In this document: piece by piece, positions 9,476-18,718 of the stretch | Layout: every line of letters starts with the position of its first letter | Position numbering within the stretch: the stretch's first letter is position 1 | Assembly: GCA_000320545.1 (NCBI GenBank) | Contig: ADNK01003191.1 | Coordinates: forward strand, 1-30,181 | Reading direction: 5' to 3' | DNA from: Bigelowiella natans CCMP2755 | Taxonomy: Eukaryota; Cercozoa; Chlorarachniophyceae | Length of the DNA stretch: 30,181 bases | Notes under the pieces: model-generated | Told to the model about the DNA's origin: nothing | Database searches by the model: none | What the model saw: the letters and a program-made list of their open reading frames with translations, nothing else | Made by a program: the position numbers and the translations under genes

Positions 9476-11121
9476 ATGAATAGTGTGAACAAAGTACCAC
9501 TGCCATCTTCGGTATCCACGACACCTTCTGAAGCAGAGAGCAGCCCGTTACTCAGAAATCACCTGTTGCTGTCGCCGCCAGCCACAATAGTCGTTTGTAA
9601 TAACCAATCATATTGATCTTACGGAAGTTGTCTAGCAAACTTACCCCCCTCCTCCCACGCGCCCACGCAGTTCCCTCTTCACATCAATAAGTCGCTGAGC
9701 TGCGAAGACGGGAGGAGCCTCTCCCCGTTCAAACTCGGTATACATGTAGATCTACTCGTAGATCTACGTGCACCTTCTAGGAGAGAGAATGGGCTTCTTC
9801 CGTTGCTCCGCTGCGTTTCCTGCCGTTTCGATCCTAAGTAAACTTACAATGATGGCGTGTTCATGTTGTCGCAGCGGAGAAATCCTTGGGATAATGTTAG
9901 ACAATTTTCCAAGCCAAAAACATCTGAGATATATTTCACACACAGCCCACATCGATTCGATGGCGTCAGCCGGGCCCCCCTCCACGTTCACGGAGAAGAA
10001 CGTAAAGCCCGTCACGATTATGGGGTCAATCGGGACCGCTATGCTATGGTAAACTTATTTTATTCATTCGTACTGGTATTATCCCTCATGAGGACAAAGC
10101 CTGCACCTCTGTTTGCTCATTCATCTAACATATTGCTCGATGAAGAAGATTTGTATGAGAGGATTTGTCTGTGCTCGTCGTAGGGCTGGGTGGAATGAGA
10201 ACGACCTTTGGATGACGGTCGCGGGTGGTGCTATCCTTTTACTCACAACGATTTTCGCGGTATGGGTTTTCTCCTCAAACCAATCCCTCGAGCGTTCCGA
10301 GCTACCCTCCAACGAAGCCACAGAGTCGGACTCCGAAGACGAAGCAGCGCCCGGAGCACCAGCAGTGAAGTCAGGAGAGAAGTGGCTACGATTTCCACAC
10401 GAACCTATCAGGTCTCTTCTTACGGTGAAGAGTGGTGATACGAACAAAGCTCCTTCTGATGATGCCGTTGCGTACCTCATCGGGGTTCAGGTAGTACCTC
10501 CCTGGGTCAACTTCATTTGCCAGTCACAAAAACCATTGAAGCTCACAGTTCGCATGTGCCTCAGGAATATTTAGCAGTTGAGCTGCTTGAGATTGCGGGG
10601 AATATAGCAAAGCAGCAGGTTCACGCCACCCACGCTTTGAGGAGCATTTGTAATTTTTTTTTTTTTGGAAAACGCAAAAGGCAAAATCTGGGGACGATAG
10701 CAACTTACCGGCAATTTCCTCATCGCAAGTTTCGCAAGCGTTGAGAGAAGATAAAGAGCTGGCTGACGTTCTCGATGGCAACACCGATTTGCTGTTGTCG
10801 TGCTGCAGTTTCGAACCAGATGAGAAATCTCTAAATCTGATTCTAGAAGGAGTACGTGGGATTTTGAAGATAGCACACCCCCACGCTAAGTTTGAAGAGG
10901 CTGCAGGAAGAGTAGTCTACGAGAAAACACTTTTGGCTTGCTATCACGTAGCAACCTGTGCCAAGAAGATTAATAATAAGACTGAAGGAAAGGAATCGAA
11001 TATTGGTGTCCACAGCAAAGAGGTAGAAGCGGGTGTAAGCGAGATTTACAAAGGCGCCATATTGGACCACGCGATTTCTGAAGGCTTCAAGGTCGGTTTT
11101 CCTATGCAAAGAGATAAGTAG
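9476..11121 (+). CDS. Membrane-anchored tandem H2A-H2B histone-fold protein, about 374 aa
   Basis: Preferred exons: 9476-9589, 9875-10048, 10149-10490, 10565-10618, 10681-11121 (375 codons, all introns phase 0). Residues 21-26 form an acidic dileucine motif (ESSPLL). A basic stretch ends in CARRRAGW. Residues 116-137 are one hydrophobic helix (AGGAILLLTTIFAVWVF). An acidic linker (SDSEDE) follows. Residues 176-260 match H2A: LRFP..PIRSLL, then EYLAVELLEIAGNIAKQQ, then SQVSQALREDKELADVL, keeping the three helix-2 Glu of the acidic patch. Residues 283-368 match H2B: VRGILKIAHPHA, a long second helix, SKEVEAGVSEI and ILDHAISEGFKVGF (compare LAKHAVSEGTKAV). The Lys/Arg-rich histone tail is absent. 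Two N-glycosylation sequons (NQS, NKT) lie after the helix. The charge bias predicts type II topology. The 5' exons are less sure: a start at 9789 with exon 9789-10048 spliced to 10184 is also in phase. The histone part (10327-11121) is the same in both models. Confidence 0.75.
9746..9767. promoter_or_regulatory. Tandem 10-bp palindromes GTAGATCTAC
   Basis: Two perfect copies of the palindrome GTAGATCTAC at 9746-9755 and 9758-9767, separated by TC (12-bp period, just over one helical turn). They lie in intron 1 of the histone-doublet gene in the preferred model, or about 20-40 bases before the start codon in the alternative. The form suggests a dimeric protein site; this is inference. Confidence 0.5.
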
Positions 11122-11229
11122 AACTGTGTACCTTTGAGAAGGCTTTCCGTAACAATGTATGTGTAATTCAGGCTCGCCTTAGGTACATGCAGGACTTCGA
11201 CTAAGAATGATTAATCATCACTCATGTGG

Positions 11230-11247
11230 GTGCGATTCCAGTCGCAC
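11230..11247 (+). other. Small hairpin 3' of the histone-doublet gene
   Basis: GTGCGA - TTCCAG - TCGCAC: a perfect 6-bp stem with a 6-base loop about 108 bases after the stop. It does not match the metazoan histone-mRNA stem-loop consensus, so a role in 3'-end formation is only a possibility. Confidence 0.35.
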
Positions 11248-11303
11248 TTAATTTAAATGAAATAAGTTTTTAATGAATATGGTTGATAATGATTTACTCG
11301 CTG

Positions 11304-11309
11304 AATAAA
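11304..11309 (+). promoter_or_regulatory. Candidate polyadenylation signal AATAAA
   Basis: AATAAA 183 bases after the stop of the histone-doublet gene; suggests a polyadenylated mRNA. Confidence 0.4.
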
Positions 11310-11535
11310 TTGGTAGTGGACAGTGTAAATGTCATCAACAGGCTGAGCATTCAGCGCTATGCGCGCTGCTTGCGTAGCATGGATAACATAAAATGCACCT
11401 TGTGCGCTTCATTTATCTCCAATTGTGCTGCTTCACCATTTGTGTGCAAGTAGCAAGATGAATAATAATTATGTACACATATGCATAGCAATACACACAC
11501 TAGACACACAAGTATATATGTGTGCGCAGGTCTAG

Positions 11536-11536
<1 letters not shown>

Positions 11537-11572
<36 letters not shown>

Positions 11573-11583
11573 TGTGTGTGAGT

Positions 11584-11624
<41 letters not shown>

Positions 11625-11650
11625 TGTGTGTGTGTGTGTATGTGTGTGTG
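11537..11650. repeat. (TG)n microsatellite with GA interruptions
   Basis: About 114 bases of TG repeat broken by single AG steps, in the intergenic region. Open frames across it (poly Thr-His) are artefacts. Confidence 0.95.
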
Positions 11651-12387
11651 CTAGGAGCTACATATGCGCATAATCGCAGAAACAAACAAAACTCAATGCT
11701 AGCACTGTAGCCGCTCTATTGCACATCTGTACGTGCACGCATTACTAAATTAGTTGATCATTGAAAAAACATAGTAACGTAATTGTTTTATATTGCATAC
11801 ATCTCACAAGTTCTCATGCGCATATGTCATAGTACGTCTGTACTTTGCGCATAATGTTTATTTTGTGGCGGCTCCTGGCTGTCTAGTGACTAGGTGACAC
11901 TAAATGTGTGCGGCGACGAGAGCGTGCATGCCTGCTGTAGTGCGATGACGTCTGCAATTACGTTCTAGCGTTCCCACATAAACGACACAACTGACAATGA
12001 CAGCGCAAAGAACAAACGAGTGTACGCTAAGTGTCGAAAAGTGTTTCATGTGAGACTTAAGATATAGCTCAATTGGTCTACATTTAGCTAGACAGCATCT
12101 ACTAGTCTAGAATGGATATGCACTAGCATTTTAGTAATTAGTATCCAGCGGTTAGAGCGCCTTACTTAAGAAAACAACATGCTGGTTTTGTGATTTATTA
12201 GTCATTCCCAGGCGCGATGTGCATCCCGTCATATACACGACCATTACTCACTGGCACGCACATGTACCATGCTACATACAGAAATGATATAACTAGCTAG
12301 GGCACTCGCGATAACGCATCATATGATCAGTTCAGTCATGCTCGTGGTACTTCTAGTGTTTAATTTTTTAGCAATGTGGTCTTGCGG

Positions 12388-13600
12388 TCATTCGGTCAAC
12401 ACAGAATTTCCTGCCGCCTTGCGCATCCTATTCGCTAGGGCGGCCCCAATACCGCTGCTACCGAGGAGGGGAGCATATATTATTTCCACCTCCGTTTGGT
12501 CGAAAGCTCGCAAAGCACCGTACAGCTTACGCGAAGCCGTTTCAAGGTCTTTGTCGTCCCGAGCCAAAGTCTCTACATGGTCAGCGCCGTCTATCTTCAA
12601 ATCCTCCGTGATCAGCACGCCTACTTTCTTCTTTTCGGCTCTGGCATCCTTGACGGTTTTCTCAAAAAAATCCTTGGAACCCTGAATGAGGACGAAGGGC
12701 GCGTTTGGCGCATAATGGGTGTACAGCATGCCGGGGGATTTCGGTTTCAGTGCTTTCTCCTCCCCCTTCAACCCCGGGTCAACGGAGACGTTTTTCTCCC
12801 CTACGGCATCCTTCAGCATCTCGATGGTTACGCCCCCTGGACGCAAGATCACAACTCTCTGGCTCTCGTCAATTTTTCCCTGCTCTTCAGCTGCTGCAGC
12901 TTCCGAACAGTCTACTACTGTAGACTCAAGCCCTATCCCTGTGCCCCCACCGTCTACAACGCCTGATATCTTGGTGCTCAAGTCTTCCACTACGTGTGCC
13001 GCAGCTGTCGGGCTGGGCTTCCCTGATTTGTTTGCGCTAGGAGCTGCAATGGGCAACTGAGCGCCAGCAATGATGGCTCTTGCAATTGGGTGCGATGGCA
13101 TTCGCACACCTACAGTCTGCATGCCGCAGGTTACGTACTTGGAAATCTTATTGCCCTCTTTCTTTATGGGGAGGACAATTGTCAGAGGCCCTGGCCAAAA
13201 CTTTTGCATCAGCTTCTTCGCTACCTCCGGAACGCGCTTCTCAACTAGTGAAAGCACCTGTTCGTGGTCGGAGACGTGGACGATTAGGGGGTTGTTCGAT
13301 GGCCGTCCCTTCGCCCCGAAAATCTTCTGGATTGCCTCGTCCGAAAAGGCGCTCCCGCCTAGCCCATACACTGTCTCGGTTGGAAACCCGACCACCTCCC
13401 CTCCTACTCACCATACAAACGTAAAGGAATCATAAAGCGCTGAGAATAATACGAGAGGCATTTGACATGATGGCTTAACCTTTGAGGAGCTGAATGGCCT
13501 CCTTTAGTGTAGTGCGCATCTCTTCTGGCGCAGCAGCCTTGTCCACCTTCCACACTGGGCAGGGCTTTGCGTTCTTGCCCTCAGCGGTCCCTTTCTCCAT
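12388..13600 (-). CDS. SUA5: Threonylcarbamoyl-AMP synthase (SUA5/YRDC), 378 aa
   Basis: Makes threonylcarbamoyl-adenylate from Thr, bicarbonate and ATP for the t6A37 modification of tRNAs that read ANN codons. Exon 1 13600-13480 and exon 2 13403-12388 join (AAA G|GA) to 379 codons. The join rebuilds the family start GGEVVGFPTETVYGLGG. The YrdC core continues with GAKGRPSNNPLIVH (residues 70-83), WPGPLTIVLP, VGVRMPSHP, APSANKSGKPSPT and DGG.GIGLESTVVD. A C-terminal Sua5 domain follows (SPGMLYTHYAPNAP to LANRMRKAA), so this is the long SUA5 form and not the short TsaC/YrdC form. There is only one intron, unlike its neighbours. Both domains look intact. The N-terminal 40 residues show no obvious mitochondrial targeting pattern. 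Confidence 0.95.
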
Positions 13601-14460
13601 TCTGAACTACCCCCCCGGATCGTGAAACAGCTTATCGTACTGTGTTATGTTCCCACGGGGAGCCCTGACCGAGGGGCGCAAATGTGAGCGAAAATTCTCG
13701 AAAATTCCGGGGAATAGCCGCATCATCTAGAGATGTCGCAGGTTGCAATCGGCATTGATTTTGGACATGTTCTCGTTCTCAACCATCATTAGAAATCGGA
13801 GTCCGAATTTTGGGTAATTTGTGGTTCGTGTGGACACACTCGCACACTCGCATTGAAATCGCCCTCATCTCTTTCCTGTTAGATCTAAGCAAATTTCTCT
13901 TCTTGAAAGAGATTCGCTCGGTCGATTTGCTCGGATTTGTTTGCCAAAAGCGAGATGACCGACACATCCCCCTTCGGACGTCACGCCAGTCAAACGGTTC
14001 ACGACGACATCGTCGGGGTTCGGATTCGAGACCGCGCTTTTCGGTGCGTCGTCGAAAAAGTGTGTTGTCTTCTCGGGAAATAGCTCGGCATTCATCCGCG
14101 CAGATTGGATCGAACAGCACGAAATGAATCTGAAATTTTTCGTTCGAACCTCGGTATTCGCAGCAATTCAGCTGACAAATAATAAGCGAAAGTTAAGTCT
14201 CGCAAAATCTGGATGTCCAAACGATCTGTTTTCCTTCGAAATAGCTCAGAATAGCGTGTCTTCAGGTAAAAACCCCGAGTATTCTTCTAGATATCGGGAA
14301 GACATCTATTGTCATTGTGTCCCAAGAAACTTGAATTCATCCATCCAGAGCAAAAGGTGCTTAAAGATTTGGTCCTCCCCCCAACTCGCAGTCGTCTGGT
14401 GATTTTGCGGCGCAACATCCGGCACACTTTCCAAAAGCACCACGTGTCCTTCACTTTCAC
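13601..14460. promoter_or_regulatory. Divergent intergenic region (SUA5 / GT25)
   Basis: About 860 bases between two divergent starts. Overlapping open frames on both strands at 13779-14127 look like shadows of one compositional bias; no exon chain could be built. A short Hsp70-like start is at 13733. CGA/TCG words are frequent. Confidence 0.5.
13733..13792 (+). pseudogene. Possible Hsp70-like N-terminal stub
   Basis: An ATG opens a 19-codon frame beginning MSQVAIGIDFG, which closely resembles the first beta strand of Hsp70/Hsp110 ATPase domains, and stops at TAG (13790-13792). I looked for the next strand (TTNS.VAV, TPS.V.F) downstream and did not find it. It may be a decayed fragment, a first exon whose partners I failed to see, or chance. 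Confidence 0.2.
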
Positions 14461-15941
14461 ATGACAATGGTGTCCAAACTGTGCATACCCCTCGCGTTTT
14501 TGTCGATCCTTGTGTCTGCATCTTGGTCTGTTGAGCAAACGGAGGAGTCCGGAATGCCTTCGCTCCTCTCAACAAACGGCCAGCTGCCGGTAAGAAACAC
14601 GCCATCTTGCTCGTTTGTTTCCCATCGTTCACTGATAGATTAAAATGCAGGAGAAACCAATATCAGTCCATAACATCTTCGCCGCACCTCACAGCTCTAA
14701 CTCCCCGGGCTATTCCTTGTAAGTACACATAAAGAGAGTTTGTGACAATCCAGTCACGATTCCCAAATGATATTGAAGTGATCTTGTCTACTACGATATA
14801 ATAACGTTGATTTTTACAGGGTCCATGCTACGCACAAATCTCTTGGCATCTACGTTGTCACGCTTCCTCGTCGTGCACGCCACGTACACGACTTTCTCCT
14901 TGAGGCTGGGTTGAGTGCGGTTAGCACCATTTCCCCTGCCGTCCTTGCCCGAAGCTTCCGCATGGTCGACCTTCTGGCTGAGGGAAAGGTGCGTGGGGTA
15001 TTCAAAATAATGATTGTGAAATCATGCTGCGTAGTCGGCACTACTCTTCACAAGAATTAGAATGGCTTTTACAATTTAAGCATTTTGGTGCAGATTCACC
15101 CGGGGGCCTCGGTGCATAGAGAAGAGGTGGCATGCACTTTGTCCCATCGTGAATGCATGGCAAAGTTTCTGGCAAATAGTGAGCTTACCCATGCGGCGAT
15201 CTTCGAGGACGATGTCATATTCAACCCCAGGATCCTTCATAACATTACGACGCTGAAGAGCAAATTCCTGCGCGATGCTGCTTCTAAAGGTGAGAGAAAG
15301 AGATAACTTAACAAGCGGCCGATCATGTGCGAGCAAGCATCTTTTTCAAGCTAGTTCACTTTCCAGCAGGTCTTTCATTTAATATAGAATAACTCCTCAC
15401 CGATTAATTTGCAGGAGCCGTGACGCCTTCATCACTGCCTTCATTGCTCTCATCTCCACCATTGACTTCTACTTCTGATTCCCCATCCTTCATCCTGGAG
15501 GTGCTGCGAAGGCTGGCAGATACCTCTGAGAGTGCAGGCTGGGATGGACTCAACATGGGCCGGTGCCTCGACAGTTGTGGACATTCAGAGCTCGCAGCAT
15601 CCAAAGTCGCGTTCGGCCTCGTCGACATCGAGAAGAGTTGCTTCTCCCTATGCACGCACTCCTACATTCTAACCAGGAAAGGCGCATCCATTCTGCACAA
15701 CTACACACTTCCTGTGCGCGACGCTGAGGACAGAATCCGGGTGGTTCTCAACTACAAGGGGCTATTCAACTACTACTCAACCGCACCCGCGATCTTCTCT
15801 CAGATGGCCCCTGATGAGCAGGCAATCCATGCTGCAGGCCACCTCGAGGAAGGTCTCCCTGAGTGTGCGAACTACAGTGCGGCGACGGTTTGCCCCGAAA
15901 ATGTTCGGAGGTGGGCAGCTGCGGCCACATCCCTTACGTAA
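14461..15941 (+). CDS. Secreted/ER glycosyltransferase family 25-like protein, 362 aa
   Basis: Exons 14461-14589, 14651-14718, 14820-14988, 15094-15289 and 15415-15941 join in phase to 363 codons. Residues 1-22 are a signal peptide (KLCIPLAFLSILVSAS). The domain begins at residue 76 with IYVVTLPRRARHVHDFLLEAG, the 'v.vInL.rR..R...' start of GT25. It continues with GASVHREEVACTLSHRECM and the acidic motif IFEDDV (Glu160-Asp162), the usual metal/nucleotide-sugar site, then GWDGLNMGRC. Family members include bacterial LPS galactosyltransferases and eukaryotic collagen galactosyltransferases, so transfer of a sugar in the secretory pathway is likely; donor and acceptor are unknown. A Ser/Thr/Pro-rich insert of about 25 residues opens exon 5. 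All introns are GT-AG. AATAAA lies 290 bases after the stop (16232-16237). Confidence 0.85.
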
Positions 15942-16231
15942 AGCTAGGGCAGAAGGCCGGGCAAGTACCATGAGGGTCATCAAATGTGTGCTTTTGGAAG
16001 CAAGCTCGTCTGTTAGAGCAGCATCCTTTGCATGCCGTGCGTGTTCTACTGCGCCGTCTCTCGTTGTTGCTCATCGGAGCAACCCCATGCGAATGCGTAT
16101 TGTTAGCTCTAATCCTATGCAATAACAAGTGCCTTTGCTTTGTTCGAATTTTTTTTGTCTATTCTCTAGTCGCCTTTTTTTGGTTTGATTTTTGTTTGTG
16201 TATTCTTTAGTCAGCTAGCTTGAGTGAAATC

Positions 16232-16237
16232 AATAAA
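16232..16237 (+). promoter_or_regulatory. Candidate polyadenylation signal AATAAA
   Basis: AATAAA downstream of the GT25 stop codon, the first such hexamer on this strand after the gene. Confidence 0.4.
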
Positions 16238-16786
16238 TGTATTACGATACCAAATATGCACAAGGCCGTACCCCAGTCAAACAAGTGAAGTCTATGATGC
16301 CATCCATCGCATGATGTTGCATGTCGTACGCTGATCCGCACTACAAGATACGCTTGTTTACGCTAGCATGCAAATGGCCGCATACAATGACAATGGAATC
16401 ATAAATAACACTGCATGTTTATCATAATCGCATTAGCGCAGTCTGCTGCTGCATTGTACATGTAACATGAGTTAACGCAGTGCATGCGCCCACTGCTTAA
16501 GCACCAGGCGCAACATACATCGCAAATGATAGCATTGCACGGCGAGACGAACACAATGCGTCGTTGTCCGTTTTGCAATGATCGATGAAAACGCAGTGAA
16601 GTTATCTCATTTGGCGCGTCGGTTGTGGTAGTAACTGCATCTCAAGAATGAGGAAAAACTGTGCCATTGCCGCAATACTGCAGAAGCAACACCACAGAGA
16701 AAACGCCGAGCAAAACCTATGAGTTGGCGCCTTGCAATGTTTTGGATAACCGCCTTGAGTAACAGACATTTTGTGCAGAAAGACAA

Positions 16787-16834
16787 AACACAAACACACA
16801 CACACGCACGCACGCACGCAAACACATACACACA
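16787..16834. repeat. (AC)n / (ACGC)n microsatellite
   Basis: CA repeat passing into CGCA units, downstream of the FMO gene. Confidence 0.9.
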
Positions 16835-16888
16835 AGAGGCATGTGCCGTTAGTAATTTATCAATTATTTCTCCACATCAAAAAGCCAA

Positions 16889-17327
16889 TCACCTCTCCAG
16901 AGACTCGCACATCGCGACGTAGTCTGCCTTGGGAAATTGAGGCCGTGGCCTGCACACAGTGAAACACACCAGACGTAAATAAATACAAGCGTATTACCGT
17001 GCGCGCTACTAGCCATGCCGGCAACCCTCTCTCCACAGCTGGCAGCAAACCTCTCCGCCCCACCACGCAGTTCCCACCTCTGGTGCCGAATCTGCATCTC
17101 CTTCTTAATCCCCTCCTATTCAAGATTGGTGAGTAAGGGTTATTAGGAGGGGCCACAACGTCTAATTTGCCGTATGATGCGGATGCGGACCTGTATTTCC
17201 GGCCTCGGCGGCATTACCAGCCTCCTTTTCACCGTCGGCGAAGAATATGGTAAGAACAGAGAATAACCGGAGGAGCGCGCAAAGGAGGGCGGGGGGAAGC
17301 AAGATTGATACATAGCGGAAAAGAGAG

Positions 17328-17370
<43 letters not shown>

Positions 17371-17770
17371 TTATGGAGAGAGATGAGGGGGGGGGGGGGG
17401 TTGGGGGAGGAAGAGTGTGTGCATGCTCGAGTCTGTTTCCGTGCCAATAAGTAAGCAAAATCCACCCGGAAAAGATGGCCATGGCCCAGCGCGCTTGGAG
17501 CTCAATAGCGCCCCAGAAAGGACCGCGGTACATCTGGCAAACATGTGTCAGAATACCAAACGCTCAATCTGGACGCCTTTGCATCAGGGGGGGGTGCTCT
17601 CTCGTCTCCTCGCGAAGGTTCATCGCCCCTCTGCACTTCTCACGCGTGCTTCTTTCGTGCTGGTATTTGCAGGCTACTCACCCCAATAAACGCCATTGTC
17701 CTTGTGTCTCTTGGGAATATGGACTCGAATAAAAGCACAGGCTGACGTGTACAGTCGGGTGATGTGAATA

Positions 17771-17808
<38 letters not shown>

Positions 17809-18177
17809 GAATATGTATATAATATTTATGTATATATACTACACGTAGTAAAAACGCGATCTAACATATGGTTTTATTTTTCGCTTAGACTGAATCTTGT
17901 ATCTTCTTCCTACTCAAAGAGCCCACGATATTATAATATACATATGTTAATGATATGCATGAACTTCGGCGTGGGTAAATAGCCGTTTCTCTAAATAAAC
18001 CTGTAGCAGATCTTGAGGGTCGTACTGAATCTCGTTCTTTATCTCCTCCGAGAGAAAATCAAGGGCCACATGATATCCTTGCAATGATGAACGGAAGATG
18101 TGTTTGTGTCTACATTCGCACTATCGGCTGCATTGCGAATGTGCACTTGGGGCGGTGTAATACATCGATATATGTTA

Positions 18178-18216
<39 letters not shown>

Positions 18217-18666
18217 TACACACGGAGAGAGAGGGAGGGAGAGAGAGAGGGAGAGAGAGAGAGAGGTTTACACACACAGCTGGCATTTAACTGTGCACTT
18301 TGAAAGGAGAATCTGCGTTATATGGATGCAACACCTGTCGCACAGATGATCCTATCAAAGCGTATCTCCTCCTCCCCCCCCCTGCTTTCCTCTCGGCGCT
18401 GCTCGCCAGATTTCGAGTCTCTCCCATCGTAAGAGAAGACTGCGGTTTTATCGGTCGTGACCCTTTGAAGGCCTTTTCTCACCTCCACTAAGCTAAGGGC
18501 AGGGTGGATGTGGGGGGGGGGCGGGGGTTCGTGAGGAGGAAGGGGGGGTGTACCGAATGCAAGGAAGGACTTATGGCGCAGCGTAAGCAATTTGCGCAGA
18601 ATGTGTGTGCGTCTGAGTCTGTGTCTCTAGCTCTCTCTCTGTGTGTGTGTTAGAAAGACACACACA

Positions 18667-18718
<52 letters not shown>

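Larger units (their letters stand above)
11122..12387. other. Intergenic region between convergent genes
   Basis: About 1.27 kb without a supported gene. It holds AATAAA at 11304-11309, a small hairpin at 11230-11247, the long (TG)n tract, and many CTAG/GCATGC-like words. Two stretches look like tRNA D-arms (about 12063 and 12139) but no tRNA can be folded. Confidence 0.6.
15942..16888. other. Intergenic region between convergent genes
   Basis: About 950 bases between the 3' ends of the GT25 gene (+) and the FMO gene (-). It holds AATAAA at 16232-16237, GCATGC/CTAG-rich sequence, and an (AC)n/(ACGC)n tract at 16787-16834. Short open frames on both strands cross the repeat. No gene seen. Confidence 0.6.

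Noticed and set aside
11500-11685. Poly Thr-His open frame
   Set aside because: Translation of a (TG)n microsatellite.
12060-12225. tRNA-like D-arm words (TAGCTCAATTGG at about 12065; AGCGGTTAGAGCGCC at about 12137)
   Set aside because: No pairing partner for the D-stem, no TTCRA T-arm and no acceptor stem could be found; treated as chance or decayed sequence.
13779-14127. Overlapping open frames on both strands
   Set aside because: Three frames are open at once, which points to codon bias of CGA/TCG-rich DNA; no exon chain or domain.
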